From Bradyrhizobium canariense (GTDB lineage: Bacteria; Pseudomonadota; Alphaproteobacteria; Rhizobiales; Xanthobacteraceae), in assembly GCF_019402665.1 (NCBI RefSeq), contig NZ_VSST01000089.1, positions 1-64,000 on the forward strand: DNA of 64,000 nt. The letters are read 5' to 3'. This document shows, in pieces, positions 50,292-58,849 of the stretch. The notes under the pieces were generated by a model, which made no database searches, had not been told where the DNA came from, and saw only the letters and a list, made by a program, of their open reading frames with translations. Position numbers and translations under genes: made by a program. The stretch's first letter is position 1, and each line of letters opens with the position of its first letter.

Positions 50292-51149
50292 ATGAACAGG
50301 ATTACACCGAAGATCGCGCTGGTGACCGGCGCCTCCTCAGGCATCGGCCAGGCCACGGCGGAGCGGCTCGCGAACGCCGGCTATAAGGTGTTCGGCACCA
50401 GCAGGCGGGGCGCACAGTCTGGCAAGCAGGCCTTCGAGATGCTGGCCCTCGACGTCACCAGCGATGCGTCGGTGGAAGCCGCCGTCGGCGAGTTGATCCG
50501 GCGCGAGGGCCGCATCGACCTGCTGGTGAACAACGCCGGCTTCGGCGTTGCCCCCGCCGGCGCGGAAGAGAGCTCGATGGGGCAGGCGCGCGCGATTTTC
50601 GAGACGAACTTCTTCGGCCTGATCCGGATGACGCGCGCCGTCGTGCCGCACATGCGCCGCCAGGGTAATGGCCGCATCATCAATATCGGCTCGGTGCTCG
50701 GCTTTCTGCCGATGCCTTATGGCGCGCTCTACGCCGCGACCAAGCACGCGGTGGCAGGCTATTCGGAATCGCTCGACCATGAACTGCGCACGCGGGGCAT
50801 CCGGGTCTCCGTGGTCGAGCCCGCCTACACCAAGACGCCGTTCGACGCGAACTTCATGGAGCCCGACGCCACGCTCGAGGAATATCGCGAGGCGCGCGCC
50901 GGCGTGACCAAGCGGGTGAACGAGGTGATGGCGACGGCCGAACAGCCCGGCGTAGTGGCCGAGACCGTGCTGAAGGCGGCAAGCGCGGCGCGCCCGCAAC
51001 TCAAATACGCGGCCGGCAGCCTTGCGAAGCGCCTGCGGTTTCTGCGGCGGTTTGCGCCTGCAGCCCTGGTGGATGCCGGGCTTCGAAAGGATTTGCGGCT
51101 CGATGCGACTGCGGCGCCGCAGCCCGCCCGCACCGCGCGGGCTTTCTGA
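50292..51149 (+). CDS. Short-chain dehydrogenase/reductase, oxidoreductase type
   Basis: A 285-residue SDR. The NAD(P) loop is VTGASSGIGQATAERLANAG at residues 11-30. NNAG is near residue 81, and the catalytic Ser-Tyr-Lys set is GSVLGFLPMPYGALYAATKHA with Tyr and Lys separated by three residues. An Arg pair after the second strand (TSRRG) suggests preference for NADPH. Substrate is unknown. It is the first gene of a TetR-controlled rightward pair with the alcohol dehydrogenase-like gene 47 bases downstream. The basic C-terminal 50 residues exceed the usual SDR core. Confidence 0.92.
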   Translation: MNRITPKIALVTGASSGIGQATAERLANAGYKVFGTSRRGAQSGKQAFEMLALDVTSDASVEAAVGELIRREGRIDLLVNNAGFGVAPAGAEESSMGQARAIFETNFFGLIRMTRAVVPHMRRQGNGRIINIGSVLGFLPMPYGALYAATKHAVAGYSESLDHELRTRGIRVSVVEPAYTKTPFDANFMEPDATLEEYREARAGVTKRVNEVMATAEQPGVVAETVLKAASAARPQLKYAAGSLAKRLRFLRRFAPAALVDAGLRKDLRLDATAAPQPARTARAF

Positions 51150-51196
51150 GGGCCGCAAGCTTGCCGTTGCGAAGAACCTCCGGACCGAGAGAAAAA

Positions 51197-52198
51197 ATGA
51201 AAGCCCTCATCTTCAAGCGCTACGGCAAGCCGGACCAGATCGCGTTGGCCGAGATCCCGCGGCCGACGCCGAAGCCGAACGAAATCCTAGTCCAGGTTCA
51301 CGCCGCGGGCTTGAACCCGATCGACAACATGATTCCGAAAGGGACGTTCAAGCCGATCCTCAAGTTTCAGCTGCCGGCCACGCTGGGCAGCGATCTTGCG
51401 GGCGTCGTCGTCGAGGTCGGAAGCCGCGTGACCCGCTTCAAGCCCGGCGATGCCGTCTTTGCCAGCATCTTCGATCTCGGCACCGGCGCTCTCGCCGAAT
51501 TCGCGATCGTGCCGGAGGATGCCGCCGCGCTCAAACCTGCGAATCTGGACTTCGTGCAGGCGGCCTCGATCCCGATGGTCGGCCTGACATCGTGGCAGGC
51601 GCTTAGGGAGCGCATACGTCTCAAGTCCGGCCAGAAGGTGTTCATTCCCGCGGGCGCCGGCGGGATCGGCACGTTTGCGATCCAGCTCGCGAAATATCTC
51701 GGAGCGAAAGTGGGGACGACGACCAGCACTGGAAATATCGATCTGGTGCGCAGCCTCGGGGCTGACGAGGTGGTCGACTACAAGACGCAGCAATTCGAAG
51801 CGGTGCTGCGGGACTACGACGCGGTGCTGGGCACGCTCAGGGGCGACGCAGTCGAGACATCGCTTCGGATCCTGAAGCGGGGGAGCAGGATTGCTTCGCT
51901 GGTCGGGCCGCCGGACGCCGCGTTCGCGCGCGCCCGCGGGATGAACTTCGTCATGGTGCTGCTGTTCGGATGGCTGAGCCGCAAGATCATCCGCCAAGCC
52001 GGCAAAATCGGCGCGGACTATTCGTTCGTGTTCGTGCACCCGGACGGCCTCCAACTCGCCGAGATCGGCGAGCTGCTCAAGTCCGAGCGCATCCGGCCGG
52101 TGATCGACAAGGTCTTTCCGTTCGAGCAGGCGAAAGAGGCACTGGCCTATCTCGAAGAGGGACGGGCCAAGGGGAAAATCGTCGTCCAGATGAGATGA
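51197..52198 (+). CDS. NADP-dependent zinc-type alcohol dehydrogenase / quinone reductase-like protein
   Basis: A 333-residue medium-chain dehydrogenase. The N-terminal GroES-like domain has HAAGLNPIDNMIPKGTF and LPATLGSDLAGVVVEVGSRV. The nucleotide fold has the AGAGGIGTFAIQLAKYLGA loop. The zinc-ligand Cys/His set of true alcohol dehydrogenases is missing, as in quinone oxidoreductases (QOR, zeta-crystallin type). It probably uses NADPH to reduce quinones or enones. It shares the TetR-controlled unit with the SDR gene. A GAGAGAAAAA stretch precedes the ATG. Confidence 0.92.
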   Translation: MKALIFKRYGKPDQIALAEIPRPTPKPNEILVQVHAAGLNPIDNMIPKGTFKPILKFQLPATLGSDLAGVVVEVGSRVTRFKPGDAVFASIFDLGTGALAEFAIVPEDAAALKPANLDFVQAASIPMVGLTSWQALRERIRLKSGQKVFIPAGAGGIGTFAIQLAKYLGAKVGTTTSTGNIDLVRSLGADEVVDYKTQQFEAVLRDYDAVLGTLRGDAVETSLRILKRGSRIASLVGPPDAAFARARGMNFVMVLLFGWLSRKIIRQAGKIGADYSFVFVHPDGLQLAEIGELLKSERIRPVIDKVFPFEQAKEALAYLEEGRAKGKIVVQMR

Positions 52199-52226
52199 GG
52201 GCGTGGATGCGGCCCGCCCAATCGCC

Positions 52227-53024
52227 TCAGCCCTCCACCCGCCACAGCCGCCATCGCTCCGGCACGCCCTTGAGCTGGTGCATGCCGTGATCCCTGAAAC
52301 GGATCCCGGACTGCGGCGCCAGTAGCTCCTTGACCGCGCTGGAGACCAAGACTTCACCGGCGCGCGCCTTGGCGGCGACGCGGGTGCCGATATGGAAGGC
52401 GAGGCCGACCGCCTCGGTGCCGCTCACGGTGTATTCGCCGGCATGCAGGCCGACCCTGACCTCGAGGCCGAGCGTACGCACGGCCTTCTGGATCGCGGCC
52501 GCGCAATTGATTCCGGCAGCCGGCGTCTTGAACGTCGCCAGCACGCCGTCGCCCGTCGTCGTGACTTCCTTGCCGCGCGAGCTCTTCAGCTCCTTGCGGA
52601 CCGCCGCGTAATAATGGCCCATGATTTTGGTCCAGCGGACATCGCCGAGCTTTGCGGCTTTTGCCGTGGAGCCGACGATATCGACGATCAGGATCGTGGC
52701 GAGCGCTCGCTTGAGTTCGGTGCTGCCTGCGGCCGGTCGGCGCCGGAGCACGATCGCGCCGGCCAGCGGTTCATAACGATGGTTGCGGCGTCGCGCGATC
52801 GCGGCCTTGGCGTAATCCTGGGCCCGCTGCGCGCTGCCGCAGCGAATTGTCTTCTGCTGCGGCAGACGCGTCCAGTAGACCTTTCGTCCGTCACCGGCGC
52901 CCTGGACTTCCACGGCGCCCCATTTCAGGAGGATCGCGGTGCCAACGCGCCGGACACACCACGCCTTCGACGTGTAGCCCGATACATTCGACTGATGGAT
53001 TCCGATGCGGAGGAATTTTGGCAT
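52227..53024 (-). CDS. Class III adenylate/guanylate cyclase with N-terminal WGR-like domain
   Basis: A 265-residue soluble protein. Residues 1-85 resemble a WGR domain (KAWCVRRVGTAILLKWGAVE, ending NHRYEPL). Residues 100-265 are a class III cyclase homology domain: metal-binding Asp in ILIVDIVGSTAKA, second Asp in TTTGDGVLATF, then EVRVGLHAGEY. WGR domains usually bind nucleic acids in PARP-type proteins, so the pairing with a cyclase is uncommon. Full catalytic competence is uncertain because the substrate-specifying residues cannot be aligned by eye. ATG 53024 is chosen at the WGR start. Confidence 0.85.
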   Translation of the reverse strand: MPKFLRIGIHQSNVSGYTSKAWCVRRVGTAILLKWGAVEVQGAGDGRKVYWTRLPQQKTIRCGSAQRAQDYAKAAIARRRNHRYEPLAGAIVLRRRPAAGSTELKRALATILIVDIVGSTAKAAKLGDVRWTKIMGHYYAAVRKELKSSRGKEVTTTGDGVLATFKTPAAGINCAAAIQKAVRTLGLEVRVGLHAGEYTVSGTEAVGLAFHIGTRVAAKARAGEVLVSSAVKELLAPQSGIRFRDHGMHQLKGVPERWRLWRVEG

Positions 53025-53157
53025 GAACGTGCGGCCGATCGATGACACGCTTGGACGAAACGCTTGGGCGGCGTCGCACCGAGCGTAGTCACACAATCCC
53101 GGGTTGGCAACAGGACTCGAAGCTCGCCCGCTGCTGGGCCGGGGGCCGCCGTCATCT

Positions 53158-54342
53158 TCAAAACGCAAAAAGCTCGATCGGATCGCTGAAGCCGCGCACC
53201 TCATATTTGCCGACATGCTCCAGCTCGAACTCTCGCTCGACCAGCTCGGCGAAATCGCGTGACAGCAGCACTTTCTTTCCCAATTGCTTGGTCAAAGCTT
53301 CGAGTCGCGAGGCCATGTTGACGGCGGGACCGATCACGGTGAAGTCGAGCCGGGTGGACGATCCGATATTGCCGTACATGACGTCGCCGACATGGACGCC
53401 GATGCCGTAGTTCAGCGGCGCTCGGCCGGTGCCGTCGTTGCGCGCGTTCAACGCGATCATCGCCTGACGGGCTTCGGTCACGGCATGCAGCAGGTTTGCG
53501 CAGGCCTTGGGCTCGCTCAGCGGAAAGATGGCGAGCAGGCCGTCACCGATGAATTTCAGGATCTCGCCGCCATGCCGCGCGATCGGCTCCGACATCGCGT
53601 CGAAATAATCGTTGAGCAGATCGATGACGTCGTCGCGCGGCCAGTTGTCGGAAATCTTGGTGAAGTCGCGCAGATCGCAGATCATGATCGCGGCGCGCAC
53701 CGTCGTGCCGGTGCCGCGCCGCGTGGCGCCGGCCAGGATGAGCTCGCCGGCGTGGGAGCCGACATAAGTCTCGAGCAGCGTTCGCGCCAGGCGATTTTTG
53801 ACGCGGATTTCGCTGACCAGCGCCAGCACAGGCAACAGGTTCTTGAGGGCGGCGACGTGGGTGTCGTCGAAGCCGCCGGGCCGGTTGGTCGCAAAGGTGA
53901 CGAGATGGCGCTTGCCGAGCGTATGATAGAGCGGCCAGGCCACATAGTCGGTGAGGCCCTGCGCGCGCATCTCGCGGTAGAGCGCGTGCTTGCGGCCGAG
54001 CGCGGGGTCCTGCTCGAGATTTTCGCGCAACTCGGTCGCGCCGTCGAACATTTCGTTGGCGGGACTGCCGATGAACTCGGACCGCTCGCGGACGTCATGG
54101 TCGACCCGTGCAATCTCCGCCTCGCGCATGCCGTCGGACCACATGAAGCGGGCGCCCAGCCATTGCGGATGGTGGATCAGCACGTGAAGCGTCGACCGCG
54201 CCAGCGGAATGCCGGCCTGCTGAAGCCGGATGCACATCTCGGCAAAGATATTGTCGATGAAGCGCTGGTCGCGCGTGCCGTTGATCAGCCAATCGACGAC
54301 GCCGTCGGACAGCGTGGCGGATTTCTTCTCTGGCGCGGTCAT
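53158..54342 (-). CDS. Class III adenylate/guanylate cyclase with GAF-like N-terminus
   Basis: A 394-residue soluble protein. The N-terminal 200 residues (IFAEMCIRLQQAGIPLARST; YVAWPLYHTLGKRHLVTFAT) look like the GAF-like sensor common in rhizobial cyclases. The cyclase domain spans about 215-380, with MICDLRDFTKIS and FIGDGLLAIFP giving both metal-binding aspartates, then GIGVHVGDVMYGNIGS and FTVIGPAVNMASRLE. It should form cAMP, or possibly cGMP, from the nucleoside triphosphate. It is one of three cyclase genes within 5 kb, all leftward. Confidence 0.93.
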   Translation of the reverse strand: MTAPEKKSATLSDGVVDWLINGTRDQRFIDNIFAEMCIRLQQAGIPLARSTLHVLIHHPQWLGARFMWSDGMREAEIARVDHDVRERSEFIGSPANEMFDGATELRENLEQDPALGRKHALYREMRAQGLTDYVAWPLYHTLGKRHLVTFATNRPGGFDDTHVAALKNLLPVLALVSEIRVKNRLARTLLETYVGSHAGELILAGATRRGTGTTVRAAIMICDLRDFTKISDNWPRDDVIDLLNDYFDAMSEPIARHGGEILKFIGDGLLAIFPLSEPKACANLLHAVTEARQAMIALNARNDGTGRAPLNYGIGVHVGDVMYGNIGSSTRLDFTVIGPAVNMASRLEALTKQLGKKVLLSRDFAELVEREFELEHVGKYEVRGFSDPIELFAF

Positions 54343-54485
54343 ATCTGCCCGTTCATATCCTGGCCGTCCACATCGTGTTTTGGGCGGCGGTCTGCATCAA
54401 GGCAGATATCGTGCTCCGGCGCGACGGCGTCAACCTAGCCAGTTGCATGGATTGTACGCATCGCTCTGATCGGCGGGAACGCCGT

Positions 54486-55070
54486 TCAGCCGACGACCTG
54501 GATAGACCCCAGCACGGCCAGCCCCGAGACGAGCGCAAGCGCCGATGCTCCGGTCAGTTCGACCTTCAAGGTGTTTTCGTGCGAAATCGCAAAATCCGTG
54601 CCGTCGAGACGGATGTCGCAGTCGCCATGCGCCGCGTAGATGACATGCGTGCCGGCGGGCAATCGCCGGTCACCGGGCGCCCTGAGCGCTTCGAGCTCAA
54701 GCGCGACCGCACCGCGCCGGCCCATCAAATTCACGACTTCGACTGGCCCTTCCTGGAGCTCGGTGACGATCTCGAGCTCGCCGGTGAAACGCACCGTGGT
54801 GAACGGCTCGCGCTCGTCGAATTCCTGCGTGGGCGACTTCAGCACCAACCCGCGGCCGCCGACCACCATCTGCAAACGGTCGATGCCGGGCATATGGGAG
54901 AATGGCCCGGCCGCCACGATCGGCGTGGAAGCAAAGCGCCACAGCAGGCTGTCCCAATCCCTCACGCTGGAATCGGCGCGATGGGCATCCGCGATATCGG
55001 TGAAGATGCCGCCGCCGTTCTTCCAGGGCGAGCGGGTATAGTCTTCGGGTTTCAGCAGGGTGGTTTTCAT
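54486..55070 (-). CDS. hutD: HutD family protein
   Basis: A 194-residue HutD-like bicupin. The family start is KPEDYTRSPWKNGGGIFTDI, followed by WDSLLWRFASTPIVAAGPFS and MPGIDRLQMVVGGRGLVL. HutD is associated with histidine-utilisation genes in Pseudomonas, where it may limit urocanate accumulation, but no hut gene is nearby. Here it sits between two cyclase genes on the same strand, a position that gives no functional hint. Length matches the family. Confidence 0.9.
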   Translation of the reverse strand: MKTTLLKPEDYTRSPWKNGGGIFTDIADAHRADSSVRDWDSLLWRFASTPIVAAGPFSHMPGIDRLQMVVGGRGLVLKSPTQEFDEREPFTTVRFTGELEIVTELQEGPVEVVNLMGRRGAVALELEALRAPGDRRLPAGTHVIYAAHGDCDIRLDGTDFAISHENTLKVELTGASALALVSGLAVLGSIQVVG

Positions 55071-55173
55071 GTCTCGAGGTGGTCCGGGAGCGCAAGAGCG
55101 CGGGTGTCAGTTGCGTATCATGCAGACAGGATCGTCGCCAGCTCACTTCCGTCAGCGCGCCAATCTTTCGCGA

Positions 55174-56418
55174 CTACTTCGTCGTCAGTGCCGCGACTGG
55201 GCGCCACGCAACATCAGGCGCGCTCTCAACCAACTGCCGACAGCGGTCGCGCATCAGTTCAGCCGGACGATCCGGGCCGCGCATGTTCAGCACGGCTTCG
55301 AAATCGGCGAGCGCGGCGGCAAACCGGCGCGCGCGGTAGTTGGCGAGGCCCTGTTCATAGCGGACGATCCAATCTTGCGTCTCGCCGCCGTCCTCTCCGA
55401 CGAGTCCGACCAACTCGTAGACCGCAAACCCCTCCTCGCGTCCATACACGGCGATGCTGTCGATCTCGCGCGTGACGATGGCGCCGCGTGCGAGACGTTC
55501 GGTCGCTTCGCCAATGAGGATTTGCGTGCCGTAGGATTTGTTGGCGCCCTCGAGGCGGCTTGCGACGTTCACGGCATCCCCGATCACGGTGTAGTTCAAG
55601 CGCAGTTCCGAGCCGATATTGCCGACCAGCATGCGGCCGGAGTTGATCCCGATCCGGATCTGGAGCGGCTGGCCGAGATCGTCGGCAAGGCCCGACGCCG
55701 AGATTGCCCTGCAACAGCCGAGCGCCGCGCGGCAGCAGCGCAGCGCGTGGTCGGCCTGCGGCTGCGGCGCGCCCCAGAACGCCATGACGGCGTCGCCGAT
55801 GAACTTGTCGATGGTGCCGCCATTCGCGACAACGGCCTCGGAGGCGAGGTCGAGATAGCGCGACAGCAACGGCACCACGCGATCGCCGAGCCGCTCGGAC
55901 AGCCCGGTGAAGCCGGCGATGTCGACGAACATCACGCTGAGCTCCTGCATGCTGCCACCGGGTCTTGCCTCGACGCCCTGGCGCAACAGCGAGCGGACCA
56001 GATCGGCCGGGATGAACTTGCGAAACGCCGACAGGCCGGCCGCCATCTCGGCGATCGCGCCCGACAGGCTCGCGATCTCCTTCAGCCGCGACGGATGGCG
56101 GCGGACCTGCTCCAGCGCGAAGGCTTCGACATGACGGAGCTCGCCGACGACACGCGACAGCGGCGCGGCGATGACGGAACGCGCCAGCATCGCCGAGGCC
56201 AGCGCTGCGAGCACGGCGCCGATGGCAAGGCCGAGGATCAGGCGGCGCAATGTCGTCTCGACCGGACCGAGAAACTCGGCCTCGGGGATCACGGTCGCCA
56301 GCGACCAGCCGGGAAACGGCAGCGGCGTGAGCGCCACTTCGTAAGCCGCGCCACCCGATGTCAGCCGGCTTCGCCAGGCTTCCTTGCGACCATCCTCGCC
56401 CGCCTTCACGAGCGCCAT
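55174..56418 (-). CDS. Adenylate cyclase catalytic half (3' part of a frameshift-split gene)
   Basis: A 414-residue frame holding the rest of a sensor domain (SGGAAYEVALTPLPFPGWSL; VIPEAEFLG), a membrane helix (LILGLAIGAVLAALASAMLA), a HAMP-like linker, and a class III cyclase domain: MFVDIAGFTGLSE and FIGDAVMAFWGAP carry the metal-binding aspartates, then IRIGINSGRMLVGNIGS and YTVIGDAVNVASRLEG. The sensor domain starts mid-fold, so this half is incomplete. Its first ATG (56418) lies 12 bases before the stop codon of the upstream frame, which suggests either a one-base deletion or coupled re-initiation. Confidence 0.85.
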   Translation of the reverse strand: MALVKAGEDGRKEAWRSRLTSGGAAYEVALTPLPFPGWSLATVIPEAEFLGPVETTLRRLILGLAIGAVLAALASAMLARSVIAAPLSRVVGELRHVEAFALEQVRRHPSRLKEIASLSGAIAEMAAGLSAFRKFIPADLVRSLLRQGVEARPGGSMQELSVMFVDIAGFTGLSERLGDRVVPLLSRYLDLASEAVVANGGTIDKFIGDAVMAFWGAPQPQADHALRCCRAALGCCRAISASGLADDLGQPLQIRIGINSGRMLVGNIGSELRLNYTVIGDAVNVASRLEGANKSYGTQILIGEATERLARGAIVTREIDSIAVYGREEGFAVYELVGLVGEDGGETQDWIVRYEQGLANYRARRFAAALADFEAVLNMRGPDRPAELMRDRCRQLVESAPDVAWRPVAALTTK

Positions 56419-57263
56419 CGCGCCAGCGGTAGCAGCGTCGTATCGCCCTTCGCAACGTGCAGCTCGTCGGCATCCTTGTCGGGCGCCGCGATCAGCTCAC
56501 CACTGCCGTCGATGATGAAAGCCGTTCCGGTGCGCCCGACCTCGAGCTGCGACAGGAAGCGTGCGAGCCTGGTGTATTCGATGATGACCGCGAGCACGCC
56601 TTGCCGCTCCTGGTACACGTCGATAGGTCCGGCAAAGGCAATCGACGGCCGCTCGCCGGTCGGATGGTCCATGACCTTGAACCACTCCGGCTCCCCGGCC
56701 GCCAGCCCGGTCTTGAACCAGGTGCGATCGGCGACCCGAAAATCGGTCGGCTCGAAACGGCGATTGGCGAATTCGATGTCGCCGGGCACCACATCGTATT
56801 CGTCGATGCGGCGCTGGCCGGCATGATCGGTCAGCGAGATCTCCATCATTTCGAGGCGGCGGTCGCCGAGCTTGTGCGCGGCGAAGAAGGAGCCGTCGGG
56901 CCAGCCGAAGGCGACCCAGGAGATCGTCGCCTGCGATTGCAGTTGCGACAGGAACACGAATTCGCGCTTGTCGGCGTCGCGGGTGTCGAGCACGTTCTGC
57001 AGGAACAGTGTCCGAATGGCAGTGTGCGCGGCACGCGCCTCGTCCACGATCGCGGCGACCTCCTTGCGGACAGCGGCCACGATTTGCTCGTTGATGGTCG
57101 ATGCGAGCTGCCGGCTCGCCGCCTCGGCCGTGCGCCACCACAACAGGCTGGAGAGAGCCGCGGTCAAAAGGATCGCGGTCAGGACCAGCGCCGAGACGGC
57201 GAGCCGAATGCTGACCGTCAGCTTCGCGATCGCGCGCAGGTGCCGTCCGGGATCAACATTCAT
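56406..57263 (-). CDS. Sensor half of a frameshift-split adenylate cyclase
   Basis: A 285-residue frame. It begins MNVDPGRHLRAIAKLTVSIR, has a membrane helix (LAVSALVLTAILLTAALSSL), and then most of a periplasmic dCache-type sensor, with DRTWFKTGLAAGEPEWFKV and GRTGTAFIIDGSGELIAAPD as recognisable blocks. The frame ends at TGA 56406 just after GDTTLLPLARWRS, in the middle of the second Cache subdomain, which continues in the -1 frame. Together the two frames give a normal rhizobial dCache-HAMP-cyclase. The break could be a true mutation or an assembly error in CTGGCGCGATGGCGC. Confidence 0.85.
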   Translation of the reverse strand: MNVDPGRHLRAIAKLTVSIRLAVSALVLTAILLTAALSSLLWWRTAEAASRQLASTINEQIVAAVRKEVAAIVDEARAAHTAIRTLFLQNVLDTRDADKREFVFLSQLQSQATISWVAFGWPDGSFFAAHKLGDRRLEMMEISLTDHAGQRRIDEYDVVPGDIEFANRRFEPTDFRVADRTWFKTGLAAGEPEWFKVMDHPTGERPSIAFAGPIDVYQERQGVLAVIIEYTRLARFLSQLEVGRTGTAFIIDGSGELIAAPDKDADELHVAKGDTTLLPLARWRS

Positions 57264-57499
57264 CGCTGTTTCCGTTCTCCGGCAAAGCGGCGACTGGCCA
57301 CCTCCTGTTACCGCTCTACGCAGCGCGTATGCATTCGTTACCTGTGGCATCCATCGCGCCCCGCCGCCAATGCTCTCCGGCTAAGGTCTCGATAGAGACT
57401 AGGCATTGGATTGACCGGCCAGTCACCCGCTAATCCGATCCAAGCGCACAGCCCGTGCGCCCATCTAACCGCCTCACGAACTCGTGACCTACTTGATTG

Positions 57500-57525
57500 G
57501 TAACGCGAGCCGGGTGCGAGGCGAA
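57500..57525 (+). promoter_or_regulatory. Sigma-F-like (ECF) promoter of the bufferin operon
   Basis: GTAACG (57500-57505), 16 bases, then CGAA (57522-57525) matches the Caulobacter sigma-F promoter pattern GTAACC-N16-CGAA in all but one position. It lies 57 bases upstream of the bufA start codon. Caulobacter buf operons are under sigma-F and respond to metal stress. No sigma-F or anti-sigma gene is in this window. The 319-base gap from 57264 contains nothing else recognised. Confidence 0.62.
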
Positions 57526-57582
57526 CCGAACAAGGCGCTCTTCGCCTGCCAGGCGATGCCATCTCGAACAGGAGAAACTTCA

Positions 57583-57888
57583 ATGTCTGCCAAACTTGCC
57601 GTGACCACGCTCGTTCTCGCCGGCGCCATGTCGACCGCACTGGCGACTCTGGCCACTGCTGCTCCGCTGACCAAGGCCGAGGGCGACGCGGCCGTCGCCG
57701 CCAAGAAGGAAAAATGCTTCGGCGTCGCCCTCAAGGGCCAGAACGATTGCGCGGCCGGACCAGGCACGACCTGCCAGGGCACCTCGACCGCCGACTTCCA
57801 GGGCAATGCCTGGAAATTCGTCCAGGGCGGCACCTGCACCAGCATCGAGCTGCCGGGCGGCAAGAAGGGCTCGCTCAAGCCGGTCTGA
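57583..57888 (+). CDS. bufA: Bufferin precursor BufA1 (DUF2282, RiPP)
   Basis: A 101-residue exported precursor. A long signal peptide (LAVTTLVLAGAMSTALATLA) ends near TAA. The core has four cysteines, C45, C56, C64 and C85, in KEKCFGVALKGQNDCAAGPG, GTTCQGTSTADFQGNAWKFV and QGGTC. This pattern defines BufA1-type bufferins, in which the MNIO enzyme BufB converts cysteines to thiooxazole-type groups that bind copper in the periplasm. AACAGGAGAAAC precedes the ATG. It heads the buf operon, 46 bases before bufB. Confidence 0.92.
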   Translation: MSAKLAVTTLVLAGAMSTALATLATAAPLTKAEGDAAVAAKKEKCFGVALKGQNDCAAGPGTTCQGTSTADFQGNAWKFVQGGTCTSIELPGGKKGSLKPV

Positions 57889-57934
57889 CGCGCTGCGTCG
57901 CGACCACCACAACAGGGAAGAGCGGAGAGAAACC

Positions 57935-58849
57935 ATGACGACGGCAATCGCGCCTGACATGTCTGCGGTGCCCCTCCGCTATTCCGCGTCCCTCGGCGGC
58001 GTCGCCGGGACGAGCTTCAAGCCCGAACACCTTCAGGCGATCCTGAGCACGAAACCGCAGCGCGGCTTCTTCGAGGTCCACGCCGAGAACTATATGGGCG
58101 CAGGCGGACCGCCGCATCGCGCACTGGAAGCGATCCGCCGCGACCATCCCGTCTCGCTGCATGGCGTGTGCATGTCGATCGGCGGACCGCAGCCGCTCGA
58201 CAAGGCGCATCTGGCCCGCTTTCGCGGACTGGTGGCGCGTTACCAGCCCGCGCTGGTATCCGAGCATCTCGCCTGGTCGACGCATGAGACCAGCTTCTTC
58301 AACGACCTGTTGCCACTGCCCTATACCGCGGCGACGCTCCGAAATGTCTGCGATCACATCGATCAGGTGCAGGACGCGATCCGTCGTCCGCTACTGCTGG
58401 AAAACCCGTCGACCTATGTCGCTTTTCGCGAATCGTCCATGAGCGAGACCGATTTCATCCGCACTGTTGCCGAACGCACCGGCTGCGGACTGCTGCTCGA
58501 TATCAACAATGTCTTCGTATCAGCAACCAATCACGGGTTCTCGGCGCTCGACTACCTCGCGGACTTTCCGCTGTCCCGCGTCGGAGAGATTCATCTCGCC
58601 GGCCATGCCGAGCAGGCCGACGACGAAGGCGACCTGCTGCTGATCGACAGCCATGACGGCCCGGTCGCGGACGCCGTGTGGAAGCTGTACGAGATCGTCA
58701 TCCAGCGCCGCGCTCCGGTGCCGACGCTGATCGAGTGGGACAGCAAGATCCCGGATTGGCCGGTCCTGCAAGCGGAAGCCGCCGCTGCGCAGGCGATCCT
58801 CGATCGTTACCGCCCGGTCGGGCTGACGGGAGATCGTCATGCCGCCTGA
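57935..58849 (+). CDS. bufB: Bufferin maturase BufB (DUF692, multinuclear iron oxidative enzyme)
   Basis: A 304-residue TIM-barrel MNIO enzyme. Likely metal ligands lie in FFEVHAENYMG, LVSEHLAWSTHE, LLLDINNVFVSATNHGF, EIHLAGHAEQ and LIDSHDGPV, and the family block LIEWDSKIPDWPVL is near the C-terminus. MNIO enzymes use an iron centre and oxygen to modify cysteines of precursor peptides; here the substrate is BufA. It acts in the cytoplasm before export. ATG 57935 follows GGGAAGAGCGGAGAG. The stop codon overlaps the bufC start by 11 bases. Confidence 0.93.
   Translation: MTTAIAPDMSAVPLRYSASLGGVAGTSFKPEHLQAILSTKPQRGFFEVHAENYMGAGGPPHRALEAIRRDHPVSLHGVCMSIGGPQPLDKAHLARFRGLVARYQPALVSEHLAWSTHETSFFNDLLPLPYTAATLRNVCDHIDQVQDAIRRPLLLENPSTYVAFRESSMSETDFIRTVAERTGCGLLLDINNVFVSATNHGFSALDYLADFPLSRVGEIHLAGHAEQADDEGDLLLIDSHDGPVADAVWKLYEIVIQRRAPVPTLIEWDSKIPDWPVLQAEAAAAQAILDRYRPVGLTGDRHAA

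Noticed and set aside
53284..56826. Forward frames of 384, 366 and 588 codons opposite the cyclase and hutD genes
   Set aside because: They are shadows of cyclase and HutD coding sequence; no motif or ribosome site.
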